64,000 nucleotides of DNA, taken from NCBI RefSeq assembly GCF_008014775.2, contig NZ_CP144914.1, forward strand, positions 2,728,001-2,792,000, in the 5' to 3' direction. A program made the translations under genes and the position numbers. This DNA is from Alkalicoccus halolimnae (GTDB taxonomy: Bacteria; Bacillota; Bacilli; Bacillales; Salisediminibacteriaceae). Position 1 is the stretch's first letter. Each line of letters opens with the position of its first letter. This document shows, in pieces, positions 38,909-48,157 of the stretch. The notes below the pieces were generated by a model. It saw only the letters and a program-made list of their open reading frames with translations, made no database searches and had not been told where the DNA came from.

Positions 38909-40150
38909 TTACGCGTCGTCTTCGATCATAGTAAGCTCACGGGTTTTTTCCGCTACACCTTCTGCATCGACCTGACGGCGTGCAACGCCGGTTTCCATAG
39001 CAGTTTGAGCAACTGCTTTAGCTACTGCCGGAGCTACCCTTTTATCAAACGGTGCAGGAATTACATAGTCTGCATTTAAATCATTTTTATGAACGAGAGA
39101 AGCAATGGCTTCGACAGCCGCTACTTTCATTTCTTCATTGATATGAGTAGCGTTCACATCGAGCGCCCCCCGGAAAATTCCCGGGAAAGCTAGAACATTA
39201 TTGATCTGGTTAGGAAAGTCAGAACGGCCCGTACCTATTACGCTGGCTCCAGCTTCTTTTGCCAGGTCCGGCATAATTTCCGGTGTCGGGTTGGCCATTG
39301 CAAATATTATTGGGTCTGTGTTCATCGACTTCACCATTTCCGGAGTAAGGGCACCTTCCACAGAGACCCCGATAAATACATCTGAATCCTGAACTACTTC
39401 CGAAAGCTCTCCTTCCAGACCTTCCGAATTCGTTACCTGGGCAATTTCATGCTTCAGGTTATTCATGCCATAAGGACGTCCTTCATAGATGGCCCCTTTG
39501 GAATCACACAAAATAATGCTTTTGCACCCCATGCTTTTAAGAAGTTTCATAATTGCAATTCCGGCAGCTCCGGATCCGTTGATCACGACACGGATATCTT
39601 TCATCGATTTTCCGCTCAGCTTTAATGCATTCACGAGGCCGGCTGCTGTTACGATCGCTGTCCCATGCTGGTCATCATGAAAGACAGGTATGTTCATTTC
39701 ACGTTTCAGCCGTTCTTCAATTTCAAAACAGCGCGGAGCAGCGATGTCTTCTAAATTAACTCCGCCGAAAGTCGGCTCCATCAACTTGACCGTATTGACG
39801 ATGGTATCCACATCCGTTGTATTCAGACAGATAGGGAAAGCATCAACTCCGGCAAAAGATTTAAACAGCACAGCCTTCCCTTCCATAACAGGCATTGCTG
39901 CCTCCGGTCCGATATTGCCCAGACCGAGAACCGCCGTTCCATCAGAAACAACAGCTACCATATTTCCTTTTACAGTGTAATCATACACCGTTTTCGGATT
40001 TTCAAATATTGCTTTACACGGCTCTGCTACACCCGGTGAATAAGCAAGCGACAAATCATTCGCATTACGAACCGGCACTTTCGGTTTCGTTTCTATTTTC
40101 CCTTTTTTAACGCGATGCATGTGTAATGCTTCTTCTTTTAATGTCGCCAC
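38909..40150 (-). CDS. ytsJ: NAD(P)-dependent malic enzyme
   Basis: 413 aa from a GTG at 40150; AGAGGAG lies about 10 bp upstream and the resulting N-terminus (MATLKEEALHMH) lines up with B. subtilis YtsJ. Core motifs are AYSPGVAEPCK, FHDDQHGTAIVTAAG and GSGAAGIAIMKLL. It decarboxylates malate to pyruvate and supplies reducing power. It has its own promoter with a palindromic operator, and a FadR-type regulator gene follows it. Confidence 0.94.
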   Translation of the reverse strand: MATLKEEALHMHRVKKGKIETKPKVPVRNANDLSLAYSPGVAEPCKAIFENPKTVYDYTVKGNMVAVVSDGTAVLGLGNIGPEAAMPVMEGKAVLFKSFAGVDAFPICLNTTDVDTIVNTVKLMEPTFGGVNLEDIAAPRCFEIEERLKREMNIPVFHDDQHGTAIVTAAGLVNALKLSGKSMKDIRVVINGSGAAGIAIMKLLKSMGCKSIILCDSKGAIYEGRPYGMNNLKHEIAQVTNSEGLEGELSEVVQDSDVFIGVSVEGALTPEMVKSMNTDPIIFAMANPTPEIMPDLAKEAGASVIGTGRSDFPNQINNVLAFPGIFRGALDVNATHINEEMKVAAVEAIASLVHKNDLNADYVIPAPFDKRVAPAVAKAVAQTAMETGVARRQVDAEGVAEKTRELTMIEDDA

Positions 40151-40180
40151 TTTCGCCACTCTCCTCTGATTTACGATTTC

Positions 40181-40199
40181 GGGGTGGTCTGACCACCCC
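40181..40199. promoter_or_regulatory. FadR/GntR-type palindromic operator of malic enzyme
   Basis: GGGGTGGTCTGACCACCCC is a perfect 9+1+9 palindrome. Its core TGGTCTGACCA is the TGGT-N3-ACCA form bound by FCD-type GntR regulators such as FadR and PdhR. It lies at about +7 to +25 of the malic enzyme transcript. As RNA it could also form a hairpin, but no T-tract follows. Confidence 0.7.
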
Positions 40200-40212
40200 T
40201 TTGCCATTCATT

Positions 40213-40221
40213 ATTATACCA
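40213..40221 (-). promoter_or_regulatory. Extended -10 promoter of malic enzyme
   Basis: TGGTATAAT on the minus strand (TGn followed by TATAAT at 40218-40213). No good -35. The start of transcription would be near 40206, directly before the palindrome. Confidence 0.68.
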
Positions 40222-40235
40222 AAAACAAGTGTCTG

Positions 40236-43200
40236 TTACACCCCCGGCTTTCGGAAAACAACATGATTTTTACCTAATCGGGCCTGCAGCTTCTCCAAAA
40301 AAGCTTCATTTACAGCTACATTCCACATTTCTGAAAGCCTGACAATTTTTCCGTCCGAAGCATATTTCAATACTACCGGAACCTCACCCGGTGTGTTCTC
40401 AAGAAGTTCCTTAACTTCCTCAAGTGCCTGTTTCTCCGCCTGAATCGTTATATATAAATATAAGGCTGATGCATTCTGCTGTTTTTCGCGGTCAATCAGA
40501 GAGTCAACAAGGACGCACTTTTGTAAAATAATCTTTCGCTCTCCTTCATATTCCTCGATTAAGCCTTCGATAAACAGCTTTTCGTTTTTTATAAACTGCA
40601 GCTGGTATTTTTTAAAAGGTTTCGGAAAAACAGTAACGTCTGCTCCTCCGCTTTCATCCTCTATCTGCAGAAAAGCCATCTCATCCCCCTTCTTTGTTTC
40701 AATCGTGCGGATCTGTGTAATTAAACCGGCAATACGCACATTTTCTTTATGGCTTTTTTTTAGTGCTTCCATAATCGGAAGACGTTTATATTTTTGAAGG
40801 GTTTCCGCCTGTTCTTCCAGCGGATGACCGCTTAAATAACAGCCGAGCATTTCTTTTTCCAGTTTCAGCTCTTCTGTTCTGGCCATTGGTTTTACCTCTG
40901 CATAATCAGGATGAATTACTTCATCAGGAAACAGTTCTTCTCCCTGCTCCGTTTTTTTATCTTCCTGCTCTGCATATTCCAGAGCGGTATCAAGCGAGGC
41001 AAGGAGGATGGTTCTCGATTTTTTGAAATCGTCGAGAGCCCCGCTGAGAATCAGGGCTTCAAGCAGCCTGCGGGTCCGGATATGTTTTGGAAGTCGGCCA
41101 CAAAAGTCGAAGAGATCCCGAAAAGGCTCTTCTCCTCTCGACTCCGCCACCGCTTGTGCAGATTTTTCATTCACAAACTTGACGCTCGTCAGCCCAAGCC
41201 GGATATTTCTATTTTCCAGTTTAAATCCTGCTTCTCCAGCCTGCACGGAGGGAGGAAGCACTTTCAGCGAATGCGTTCCAGCTTCATGGATCAGGAACGC
41301 CAGCTTTTCCTGATCATGCACGGCACTTTCCATAAGTGCGGTGTAGAATGCTTCCGGTGTTCGTGCCTTCAAATAGGCCAGCTGGTAGGAAATGACGCTG
41401 TAGGCAACCGCATGACTTCTATTAAAGCCATAGTCAGCAAACCGGGCTATCTGGCTGTAAACTTCTTCTGCTTCTTCCCTCCTGTAACCTTTTGATTCTG
41501 CTCCTTTAACAAATTGAACCCGGCCCTCTTCCAGAGCATCCCGCTTTTTTTTACTGACAGCCCGGCGAAGAATATCTGCCTCTCCAAGAGTAAAGCCTGC
41601 CATCAGAGAAGCGATCTGCATAATCTGTTCCTGATAAATCAGTACTCCATACGTCGGTTTCAAAATTGGCTCGAGATCCGCATGTATGTAGCTGATTTCT
41701 TCTTCTCCATGCTTGCGGGCCACGTATGTTGGAATAAATTCCATCGGTCCCGGACGATAGAGAGCATTGACAGCAACGATATCTTCGAAGGAGTTTGGCC
41801 TTAGCTGCTTCAGCACCCGCTGCATCCCCTGGGACTCCAGCTGAAAAATTCCGAACGTGTCTCCCCTTCCCAGAAGGGCAAAAACTATATCGTCATCAAA
41901 CCTGATTTTTGTCAGGTCAATGGAGGCGAGTTTCGTAATTCTGTCAATCAACGTTAAATTACGAAGTCCGAGAAAATCCATTTTCAGCAGACCGAGCTTC
42001 TCAAGGTCCCCCATTGGATACTGGGTAAGCATCAGCCCTTCATGACCCTGCTGAAGGGGCACCACTTCCGGAAGCGGACGCCTGCTCATAACTATGCCCG
42101 CTGCATGGACCGACGTATGACGGGGCAGTCCTTCCAACTTCTTTGCTGCATGAACCACATTACCAATATCCGGCTTTTGTTCGATCAGTTTTTGAACAGA
42201 CGAGAGCTTTTCCGCATCAGCAATTTTAGTGTTTGGCCTCGAAGGAATTAATTTTGCCAGACGGTCAATGTCATAGGGGTCACTCCCCAGCGCTTTGCCG
42301 GCATCTCTTACTGCCGCTTTAGCTGCAAACGTCCCAAAGGTTACGATTTGAGCGACGTGTTCTTTCCCATAGCGTTCTGCTACGTAATGAATGACCTTGT
42401 CACGATCGGCATCGGCAAAGTCGATGTCAATATCCGGCATGGAAACGCGCTGCGGATTTAAAAATCGTTCGAAGAGAAGATTGTAGGCCAGCGGATCCAC
42501 ATTCGTAATCTTCAGCACATAAGCCACAAGAGAGCCGGCAGCCGAGCCTCTCCCCGGCCCGGTTGTAATACCTTCCTTATGTGCGAACTGCATGAAGTCA
42601 GCCACAATCAAAAAATAATCCGCAAACTGCATTGATTCAATGATGGAAACTTCGTGCTCGAGCCTTTCCCATGCTGCCTGGTCCGGCTGTCCAAATCGTT
42701 CATACATTCCGTTTTCACACCACGAACGAAGCAGGACTCCTGCATCGTCTATTTCCGAATAACGCGGAAGCGTAATATCTCCCAGCTCCAGCTCCCATGT
42801 ACACCTTTCAGCAAGGACTGCTGCGTTATGAAGGGCTTCTTCCCAGCCTTCGAGAGCGTCTTTCATCTCCTGTTCACTCTTCAAATAATAACCTTCGGAT
42901 TCTCCTGCAGTACCGAGCTCAGCGAGAGGTGTGCCTGTGCGGATCGAAGTAAGCACACTGCAGACGTCCGTATCTTTTTCTTCCACGGCAAGGACACGGT
43001 TGGAACCCACCAGCTTTACTTCCCTGTCCTTCATCCAGCTTTTCAGGGCAAGCAGCTTTTCCCTCTCTTCTCTGTACCAGTGATTTTGAACTTCAATATA
43101 GACGCGGTCAGAAAGGACATTTGTTAATGCGTCCTGAACTTCTTCCGCTCCGTATAAATCTTTATCGAGCAGAAGTGTCTGCACAGGCCCGCGGTCCATC

Positions 43201-43574
43201 GGCTGGATGACGAAAACATTCTCCAGTGTTCTAAGATCTTCCAGCGTTGCGTATGTACTGCGTTCCTTCTCCGATGCGCGGGTGACGAGGGAAAGGAGCG
43301 AACGATACCCCTGATTATTTTCCGCAAGAAACAAAAGGTCATATTCCGCTCCGTTTTCTTTCATACGAAAGGCCAGCTTCACACCGGCAATCGGCTTTAT
43401 CCCTTCTGCTTTACACGCTTCGTAAAAACGTACAGCCCCGTGCATCGCCTGTCTGTCCGTAAGGGCAAGAGAATCAAATCCGAGATCTTTCGCTTTTTTT
43501 ACTAGCTCCGGTATTCTGGCTCCACTTTCCTGCAGGCTGAATTCGCTCTGCACGTGTAAATGGACAAAGGTCAT
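40236..43574 (-). CDS. dnaE: DNA polymerase III alpha subunit, DnaE (second replicative polymerase)
   Basis: 1112 aa. The ATG at 43574 follows GAGGAGGG. An N-terminal PHP domain (FVHLHVQSEFSL) precedes the C-family polymerase palm with PDIDIDFADADRD, then a helix-hairpin-helix and a C-terminal OB fold. There is no built-in proofreading exonuclease. In Gram-positives DnaE extends primers on the lagging strand and aids damage tolerance beside PolC. A LexA box overlaps its promoter. Confidence 0.95.
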   Translation of the reverse strand: MTFVHLHVQSEFSLQESGARIPELVKKAKDLGFDSLALTDRQAMHGAVRFYEACKAEGIKPIAGVKLAFRMKENGAEYDLLFLAENNQGYRSLLSLVTRASEKERSTYATLEDLRTLENVFVIQPMDRGPVQTLLLDKDLYGAEEVQDALTNVLSDRVYIEVQNHWYREEREKLLALKSWMKDREVKLVGSNRVLAVEEKDTDVCSVLTSIRTGTPLAELGTAGESEGYYLKSEQEMKDALEGWEEALHNAAVLAERCTWELELGDITLPRYSEIDDAGVLLRSWCENGMYERFGQPDQAAWERLEHEVSIIESMQFADYFLIVADFMQFAHKEGITTGPGRGSAAGSLVAYVLKITNVDPLAYNLLFERFLNPQRVSMPDIDIDFADADRDKVIHYVAERYGKEHVAQIVTFGTFAAKAAVRDAGKALGSDPYDIDRLAKLIPSRPNTKIADAEKLSSVQKLIEQKPDIGNVVHAAKKLEGLPRHTSVHAAGIVMSRRPLPEVVPLQQGHEGLMLTQYPMGDLEKLGLLKMDFLGLRNLTLIDRITKLASIDLTKIRFDDDIVFALLGRGDTFGIFQLESQGMQRVLKQLRPNSFEDIVAVNALYRPGPMEFIPTYVARKHGEEEISYIHADLEPILKPTYGVLIYQEQIMQIASLMAGFTLGEADILRRAVSKKKRDALEEGRVQFVKGAESKGYRREEAEEVYSQIARFADYGFNRSHAVAYSVISYQLAYLKARTPEAFYTALMESAVHDQEKLAFLIHEAGTHSLKVLPPSVQAGEAGFKLENRNIRLGLTSVKFVNEKSAQAVAESRGEEPFRDLFDFCGRLPKHIRTRRLLEALILSGALDDFKKSRTILLASLDTALEYAEQEDKKTEQGEELFPDEVIHPDYAEVKPMARTEELKLEKEMLGCYLSGHPLEEQAETLQKYKRLPIMEALKKSHKENVRIAGLITQIRTIETKKGDEMAFLQIEDESGGADVTVFPKPFKKYQLQFIKNEKLFIEGLIEEYEGERKIILQKCVLVDSLIDREKQQNASALYLYITIQAEKQALEEVKELLENTPGEVPVVLKYASDGKIVRLSEMWNVAVNEAFLEKLQARLGKNHVVFRKPGV

Positions 43575-43598
43575 ATTTCTCCCTCCTCTTTTCCCGTC

Positions 43599-43621
43599 AT
43601 TATAACACGAACGTACGTTCT
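43599..43621 (-). promoter_or_regulatory. dnaE promoter with a LexA (SOS) box
   Basis: The extended -10 is TGTTATAAT (hexamer 43604-43599). CGAACGTACGTTCT (plus strand 43608-43621) fits the Bacillus LexA consensus CGAACRNRYGTTYC at 13 of 14 positions and overlaps the -35/spacer zone. B. subtilis dnaE is reported to be SOS-inducible. Confidence 0.78.
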
Positions 43622-43639
43622 TTTTCTTAGCTTCTTTTT

Positions 43640-43852
43640 TTATTGTCAACTTAAAACCACCTGAATGCAAGCGCTGCAGTTTTTATTCCCAGCTATTTCC
43701 TCGGTTGTGTAACTTGTTTTTCAGCTTCGTTAACAGTTAAGGGGTAAATTAATCGCTAATTCGACTGCAGGTATTTTCACTTTTGAACCAGGCTCATAAC
43801 TTCTCTGCAAATACAGAGAAGAAATGGAATATCCCCCGCACAAAAAGTGTTT
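43640..43852. other. Gene-free stretch where ytrI and ytrH would lie
   Basis: The dnaE-nrnA gap is about 570 bp and holds only the dnaE promoter and a terminator. B. subtilis carries the sporulation genes ytrI and ytrH here. No frame or remnant of either can be seen. Confidence 0.6.
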
Positions 43853-43896
43853 CATCAAACAAAATCCCCCTGTGAACGTTTTGTCACAGCGGGATT
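43853..43896 (-). terminator. Probable terminator of nrnA
   Basis: AATCCCGCTGTGA pairs with TCACAGGGGGATT, followed by TTGTTTG; it is about 250 bp past the nrnA stop. Confidence 0.68.
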
Positions 43897-44143
43897 CTAT
43901 CATTTCCTTCTTCGATTACGAATTGATTGCGTGCATACTGAATAATGCTATGAGAGCTTTTTACAGACTATCTTCTGCATATTTATAACAAATTCTATCT
44001 AACGTCTGTCTGCTGCAACGTTCCTCTTCCTTATTCTGCTTTTACAGGACGGACTTCTGTTACGCAGTTCATTCAGTTAATTTTGCATGATGTTATTTTA
44101 CACGCAGCGGCTTCGGCAGAATTTTTCTGAATACTAATCTTTT

Positions 44144-45085
44144 TTATGCTTCTCTACAGAGAATATCGAGTTTAGCAAATATTTCATCAGTTTCTTTCCA
44201 GGTGTCCGCTTGTGCTCCGGAAGCCATCGGATGACCACCGCCTTTATGATCTTCAGCCAGCTTATGAATTTCCGGTTTTTTAGAACGCATCCGTACACGG
44301 ATAATGTCCTCCTCCTCTACAAAAAAGACCCAAGCTTTCAATCCCTTTAAGTTGGAAAAGCAATTGACGATGGCTGAGGCTTCCTTTGAGGTGACAGAAA
44401 ATTTCTCCAGCGTTTCTTTTGTAAGGGTGACGCGCGCAGCTCCTGAATCACTCACTTCCAAATTTGAAAGGACGTGCCCCTGAAGCCGCAGCAGTTCGAG
44501 AGAAGTTTCATCCATCTTATTGTAAAGTTCACTCCGGTCAAATCCGTGGGCAATCAGGCTGCCTGCAGAAGCAAAAGTTGCCGTGGATGTATTAGGGAAT
44601 CGGAATCGGCCGGTATCCGCAACAATTCCCGCATATAAAAGCCTCGCTGCCTCCACCGGAAGAGGAACCTCGGTGAGCTCAGCAAGACGGCTGATCATTT
44701 CACACGTGGAACTGGCTTCGGTCTCCACCCACTGTATATCACCGAATTGATCAACTTCGGGGTGATGATCTATTTTAATGAGGAGCTTCCCTGTTTCCGC
44801 TCCTTCTCCGTCAATCCGGGCAGTGTTTGCTGTATCACATACGATCACAAGAGCATCCTCATAATCTTCTTTTTTTACATTATCCATCGCTGCTAAAAAG
44901 AGCAGGGAAGGTTCTGTTTCTCCGGCTGAAAAAATTTTTTTATGAGGAAAAGCTGCGTGTATCATTTCTTTCAGGCCTGCCTGGGCACCAATGGCATCGG
45001 GATCCGGTCTGACGTGCCGGTGTATTATAATCTTTTCATGCTCTTCGATTGCTTTCCAGATTTTTTTCATTATATCTTTGGACAT
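44144..45085 (-). CDS. nrnA: Nano-RNase / pAp phosphatase NrnA (DHH family)
   Basis: 313 aa. The ATG at 45085 is 6 bp after GGAGGA. The DHH domain has RPDPDAIGA, CDTANTARID, IDHHPEVD and DTGRFRF, and the C-terminal DHHA1 domain has GGGHPMASG. It degrades 2-5-nt RNAs and dephosphorylates pAp. It is divergent from ytpI. The B. subtilis name was ytqI. Confidence 0.95.
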   Translation of the reverse strand: MSKDIMKKIWKAIEEHEKIIIHRHVRPDPDAIGAQAGLKEMIHAAFPHKKIFSAGETEPSLLFLAAMDNVKKEDYEDALVIVCDTANTARIDGEGAETGKLLIKIDHHPEVDQFGDIQWVETEASSTCEMISRLAELTEVPLPVEAARLLYAGIVADTGRFRFPNTSTATFASAGSLIAHGFDRSELYNKMDETSLELLRLQGHVLSNLEVSDSGAARVTLTKETLEKFSVTSKEASAIVNCFSNLKGLKAWVFFVEEEDIIRVRMRSKKPEIHKLAEDHKGGGHPMASGAQADTWKETDEIFAKLDILCREA

Positions 45086-45109
45086 CTTCATTCCTCCATC
45101 TTCCTTCTG

Positions 45110-45138
45110 TTGCGCCTTCTCTTCCGCTCCGCTACAAT
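45110..45138 (+). promoter_or_regulatory. Sigma-A promoter of ytpI
   Basis: TTGCGC (45110-45115), a 17-bp spacer and TACAAT (45133-45138), 37 bp before the ytpI start. Confidence 0.6.
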
Positions 45139-45174
45139 GATAAACGGTATATCTTTCATAAAAGGAGCAGTGAC

Positions 45175-45480
45175 ATGATAATTTTCCCCATTCTGATCAT
45201 CGGGTCTCTCGTAATGTTCGTTTATTTTAAAGTCAATCAGGCAAGAAGCCAAGGTCCGGCTGCTACTGAGCTTTACAATGCTAAATCCAGTATCTGCCTC
45301 GGTATTTTTATACTCGCATTTGGTATAAACAGCTACATCAACCTCCAGACGACAACGGCCGCTGTTATCGCACTCATTTTTGGAGTACTTGGTGGAGCTA
45401 ATCTCTATTTCGGATTTAAAAAGCATCAGCATTTCAAGCCGCTCGCCCGGTCTGAAAAGCAGGATGCTCCTGAAAAATAA
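45175..45480 (+). CDS. ytpI: YtpI-family small membrane protein
   Basis: 101 aa. AAAGGAGCAGTGAC precedes the ATG at 45175; an upstream frame extension has no such site. Three hydrophobic segments (about 2-20, 38-55, 60-80) and a basic C-terminus. The family is conserved next to nrnA and ytoI in bacilli. Function unknown. Single gene on the plus strand. Confidence 0.86.
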   Translation: MIIFPILIIGSLVMFVYFKVNQARSQGPAATELYNAKSSICLGIFILAFGINSYINLQTTTAAVIALIFGVLGGANLYFGFKKHQHFKPLARSEKQDAPEK

Positions 45481-45502
45481 TGCAGCAGCTGCACCTGAGC
45501 AT

Positions 45503-45545
45503 ACAGGAGCTGTCCCAGTTGAATGGTGGGACAGCTCCTTTTTTC
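45503..45545. terminator. Bidirectional terminator, ytpI / ytoI
   Basis: AGGAGCTGTCCC pairs with GGGACAGCTCCT, followed by six Ts. It touches the ytoI stop codon and belongs to the recurrent GGGACAGC class. Confidence 0.9.
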
Positions 45546-46851
45546 AGCGGTCTATCAGCTGGGCCATTAGCATCGCCTTACCTACAATCTGATCTTCATA
45601 AAAAAGCTCCACATCCACTTTCCCGAACTTCCTTCCTACTTCAAGCACATGCGGATGAATATGAATCATAGCGTCTATCTGCACCGGTTTCATAAAGAAA
45701 ACCGTCATGTTCTCGACGACAAGATCTCCCTTTTTATACTTTCGCAGTACTCTGCTGGCCGACTCCGTGACTATTGTAGTAATAACACCGTAGGATATCG
45801 TTCCAAGATGATTGGTCATCTGCGGGGTTACTTCAAGCTGATATTTTGTTTTTTTCCCTTCTGACATATCTTCCAGGTGCCTCGTTACCAGATCTTCAAT
45901 CGTTTCACCGATATGAGGCTGCCGCTGAATCATCTGCAGAGCTTTCAGGACATCCTGTCTGCTTATAACACCGATTAAGTGTTTCGAGGAATTAATGACT
46001 GGAAGCATCTCTATTCCTTCCCACACCATCATATGGGCGGCCGAAGCAACGGAAGTCTGTCTCGTTACTGTAATCGGCTGTTTCGTCATAACTTTTTCAA
46101 TTTCCGTAAAAGGATTCGCTCCCATAATGTCTTTAGCAGTAACCATTCCCTGAAGCTTCCCGTCCCCATCGATCACCGGATAGCGGCTGTGCCCGGTAAG
46201 TTTGTTGAGCGACTGGTATTTTTCAACTGTATTCACCGTAGTCAGATGATCGGTTTCTTCGATGGAAATTAAGATGTCCTCCACTGAAATGATTTCTTTC
46301 TTAATCAGCTGATCGTAAATAGCCCGGTTTATCATTGTGGCGACTGTGAAGGTGTCGTAGGATGTAGAAATAATCGGCAGACTTCTTTCATCAGCAATCC
46401 GTTTGGCTTCCTCAGTCGTATCAAACCCGCCTGTGATCAGTACGGCGGAATCTTCTTCCAGAGCCATCTGATGGACCCTCTCACGGTTACCTACAATCAA
46501 CAGGTTTCCCGCTTCCACGTACCGCATCATCGCTTCTGACTTCATCGCCCCGATAACAAACTTATTAAGGGTTTTATGCAGACCGTCACGGCCCCCGAGT
46601 ACCGTTCCTTCAACAATATTGACAACTTCAGCATAAGTAAGTTTTTCTATATTTTCCTTTTGCTTTTTTTCAATACGAATCGTACCTACCCGCTCGATCG
46701 TACTAACGAGCCCTTGATTTTCCGCGTCTTTAATAGCCCGGTAAGCTGTACCTTCACTTACGTGTAATTCTTTCGCAATATGCCGTACGGATATTTTATT
46801 ACCTACTTCCAGAGAACGAATAAACTGTAGTATCTGCTCATGCTTTGTCAT
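45544..46851 (-). CDS. ytoI: YtoI: HTH, DRTGG, CBS-pair and hot-dog domain protein
   Basis: 435 aa. An N-terminal helix-turn-helix (VRHIAKELHVSEGTAYRAIK), a DRTGG domain (about 75-180), two CBS domains (about 195-310; the second includes HLIGVISRQDVLKAL) and a C-terminal hot-dog (thioesterase-like) domain. The architecture suggests a nucleotide-sensing regulator, but target and ligand are unknown. The ATG at 46851 is used; a GTG 12 bp upstream lacks spacing to the AAGGAAG. Convergent with ytpI. Confidence 0.9.
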   Translation of the reverse strand: MTKHEQILQFIRSLEVGNKISVRHIAKELHVSEGTAYRAIKDAENQGLVSTIERVGTIRIEKKQKENIEKLTYAEVVNIVEGTVLGGRDGLHKTLNKFVIGAMKSEAMMRYVEAGNLLIVGNRERVHQMALEEDSAVLITGGFDTTEEAKRIADERSLPIISTSYDTFTVATMINRAIYDQLIKKEIISVEDILISIEETDHLTTVNTVEKYQSLNKLTGHSRYPVIDGDGKLQGMVTAKDIMGANPFTEIEKVMTKQPITVTRQTSVASAAHMMVWEGIEMLPVINSSKHLIGVISRQDVLKALQMIQRQPHIGETIEDLVTRHLEDMSEGKKTKYQLEVTPQMTNHLGTISYGVITTIVTESASRVLRKYKKGDLVVENMTVFFMKPVQIDAMIHIHPHVLEVGRKFGKVDVELFYEDQIVGKAMLMAQLIDR

Positions 46852-46863
46852 AGTTGGGCGCAC

Positions 46864-47383
46864 TTCCTTCTTTAAGAACTGTTTACTAATATTTCTCCAT
46901 CTGTACTAACACAATTATAATCCTCCCTGACTGATACTTCAAGTGTCTTACGCAGATGAAAAATCCAGAGAAACTCCTTTTTGATGTAAGCTCTTTTGAT
47001 ATTTGGTATTGTTTTAGAAAAATTCACTCGCGGTCTGCTGTGGAGCAGATCTCCCCTACGGAAAGCGGCCACCTGACATGAAAAACATTCCTATCGTTCG
47101 AAAAGAAACGTAAACAGGAAATTATGAAATGAAATTATCTGTACAAGATAAATTTTGTTTCCATGGGGACGCTTTCCAGACGGAAGGTTGGTATCTCTGC
47201 AGCAGTGTGCGGATAACCGGAAGTTTCCTGCATTCTGGAGAACCTCTTTACTGCTTTTAGCATTTTTACTTTATTTTAATAGATTATTACAATTATTTTT
47301 ACTTTTTACGATATTATTGTTTTCATAAAGGGTATAGTGCTAATGTAAAATATATTCACTACGTTCAGGAGGAATGATAAGGT
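46864..47383. other. Intergenic region with a fragment of repeat family A
   Basis: About 520 bp between ytoI and the lipoprotein gene. At 47150-47186 it holds a short family-A fragment (TTTTGTTTCCATGGGGACG, CTTTCCAGACGG). The rest is AT-rich and without a gene. The ytoI and lipoprotein promoters must lie here but are not clear. Confidence 0.6.
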
Positions 47384-48064
47384 ATGCGCAGCCTTTACCT
47401 TCTCCTGTTATCCATATGCCCATTCCTGATAGTTATCGGCTGCAGCAGCAATGAACCCGCTGCTGACGTAACCGATGAAAATACAGTAGAGCTGGTTTTT
47501 GGAGAGCAGGAGGTAAGTTTAACTGCTTCCCACTACGCTTCTATGGCGGAAGATGCATCAGATACCTTTGATGATGCAGCCCCCCTTTTTACCAATGATG
47601 AGGAACAGCTCAGAAAATGGTTTATCCGTTATTATATTCAAATGCATGAGTATGGAGAAAATTGGTCCACAGACGAAATGATCTCCCTCGCCGAAGAAAG
47701 GCAGCATTTCGAAGAAGCATGGCGCACATACGCACGTCAGCAGTATGATGTAGAAGTAACTGAAGAAATGATCGATGACCAAGCCGCTTATAATATTGAA
47801 CTGTACGAATCCAATACTCCGGCCTCTGTCCAGGGAATGGCTGAGGGGCTTGGAATGACGATCGAAGAATTCTTTATGGAATTTGACAGAGATCATGCTG
47901 AACGTACGGTTATCTGGGGGGAACTTTTCCCCGTCTTAAAAGAAAAATACGAAAATGATGAAGAAGCAGAAACCGTTTCTCTGGCAAGAAAGTACAGCGA
48001 GGAAGTTGTCGCCTCCCTTCAGGAGACTGATCCTTCCTTCCCGGGTATCGATCTCCCGGAATAA
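47384..48064 (+). CDS. Predicted lipoprotein of unknown function
   Basis: 226 aa. The signal peptide ends in a lipobox, IVIGC, with the lipidated cysteine at residue 20. The mature part is highly acidic and mostly helical (EEMIDDQAAYNIELYE, GMTIEEFFMEFDRDHAER), resembling in style the N-terminal helical part of SurA/PrsA-type chaperones, but no PPIase domain is present. AGGAGG lies 11 bp before the ATG. It is a single gene on the plus strand. The assignment rests on the lipobox only. Confidence 0.75.
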   Translation: MRSLYLLLLSICPFLIVIGCSSNEPAADVTDENTVELVFGEQEVSLTASHYASMAEDASDTFDDAAPLFTNDEEQLRKWFIRYYIQMHEYGENWSTDEMISLAEERQHFEEAWRTYARQQYDVEVTEEMIDDQAAYNIELYESNTPASVQGMAEGLGMTIEEFFMEFDRDHAERTVIWGELFPVLKEKYENDEEAETVSLARKYSEEVVASLQETDPSFPGIDLPE

Positions 48065-48157
48065 ATAAGCAGCCTCTCACAAAAATGTGGCATGCACATC
48101 CCGGGGAACCTTCCAGCTGTGAAAAAGAGTCTGTTTAAAAAGCCTTCTTAAAGAATA

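Noticed and set aside
40181-40199. Palindrome read as a rho-independent terminator of dnaE
   Set aside because: No T-tract follows, it lies downstream of the malic enzyme -10 region, and its core matches an FCD-regulator operator better.
43575-44143. Remnants of ytrI/ytrH in the dnaE-nrnA gap
   Set aside because: No frame on either strand resembles these proteins; only a promoter, a LexA box and a hairpin are present.
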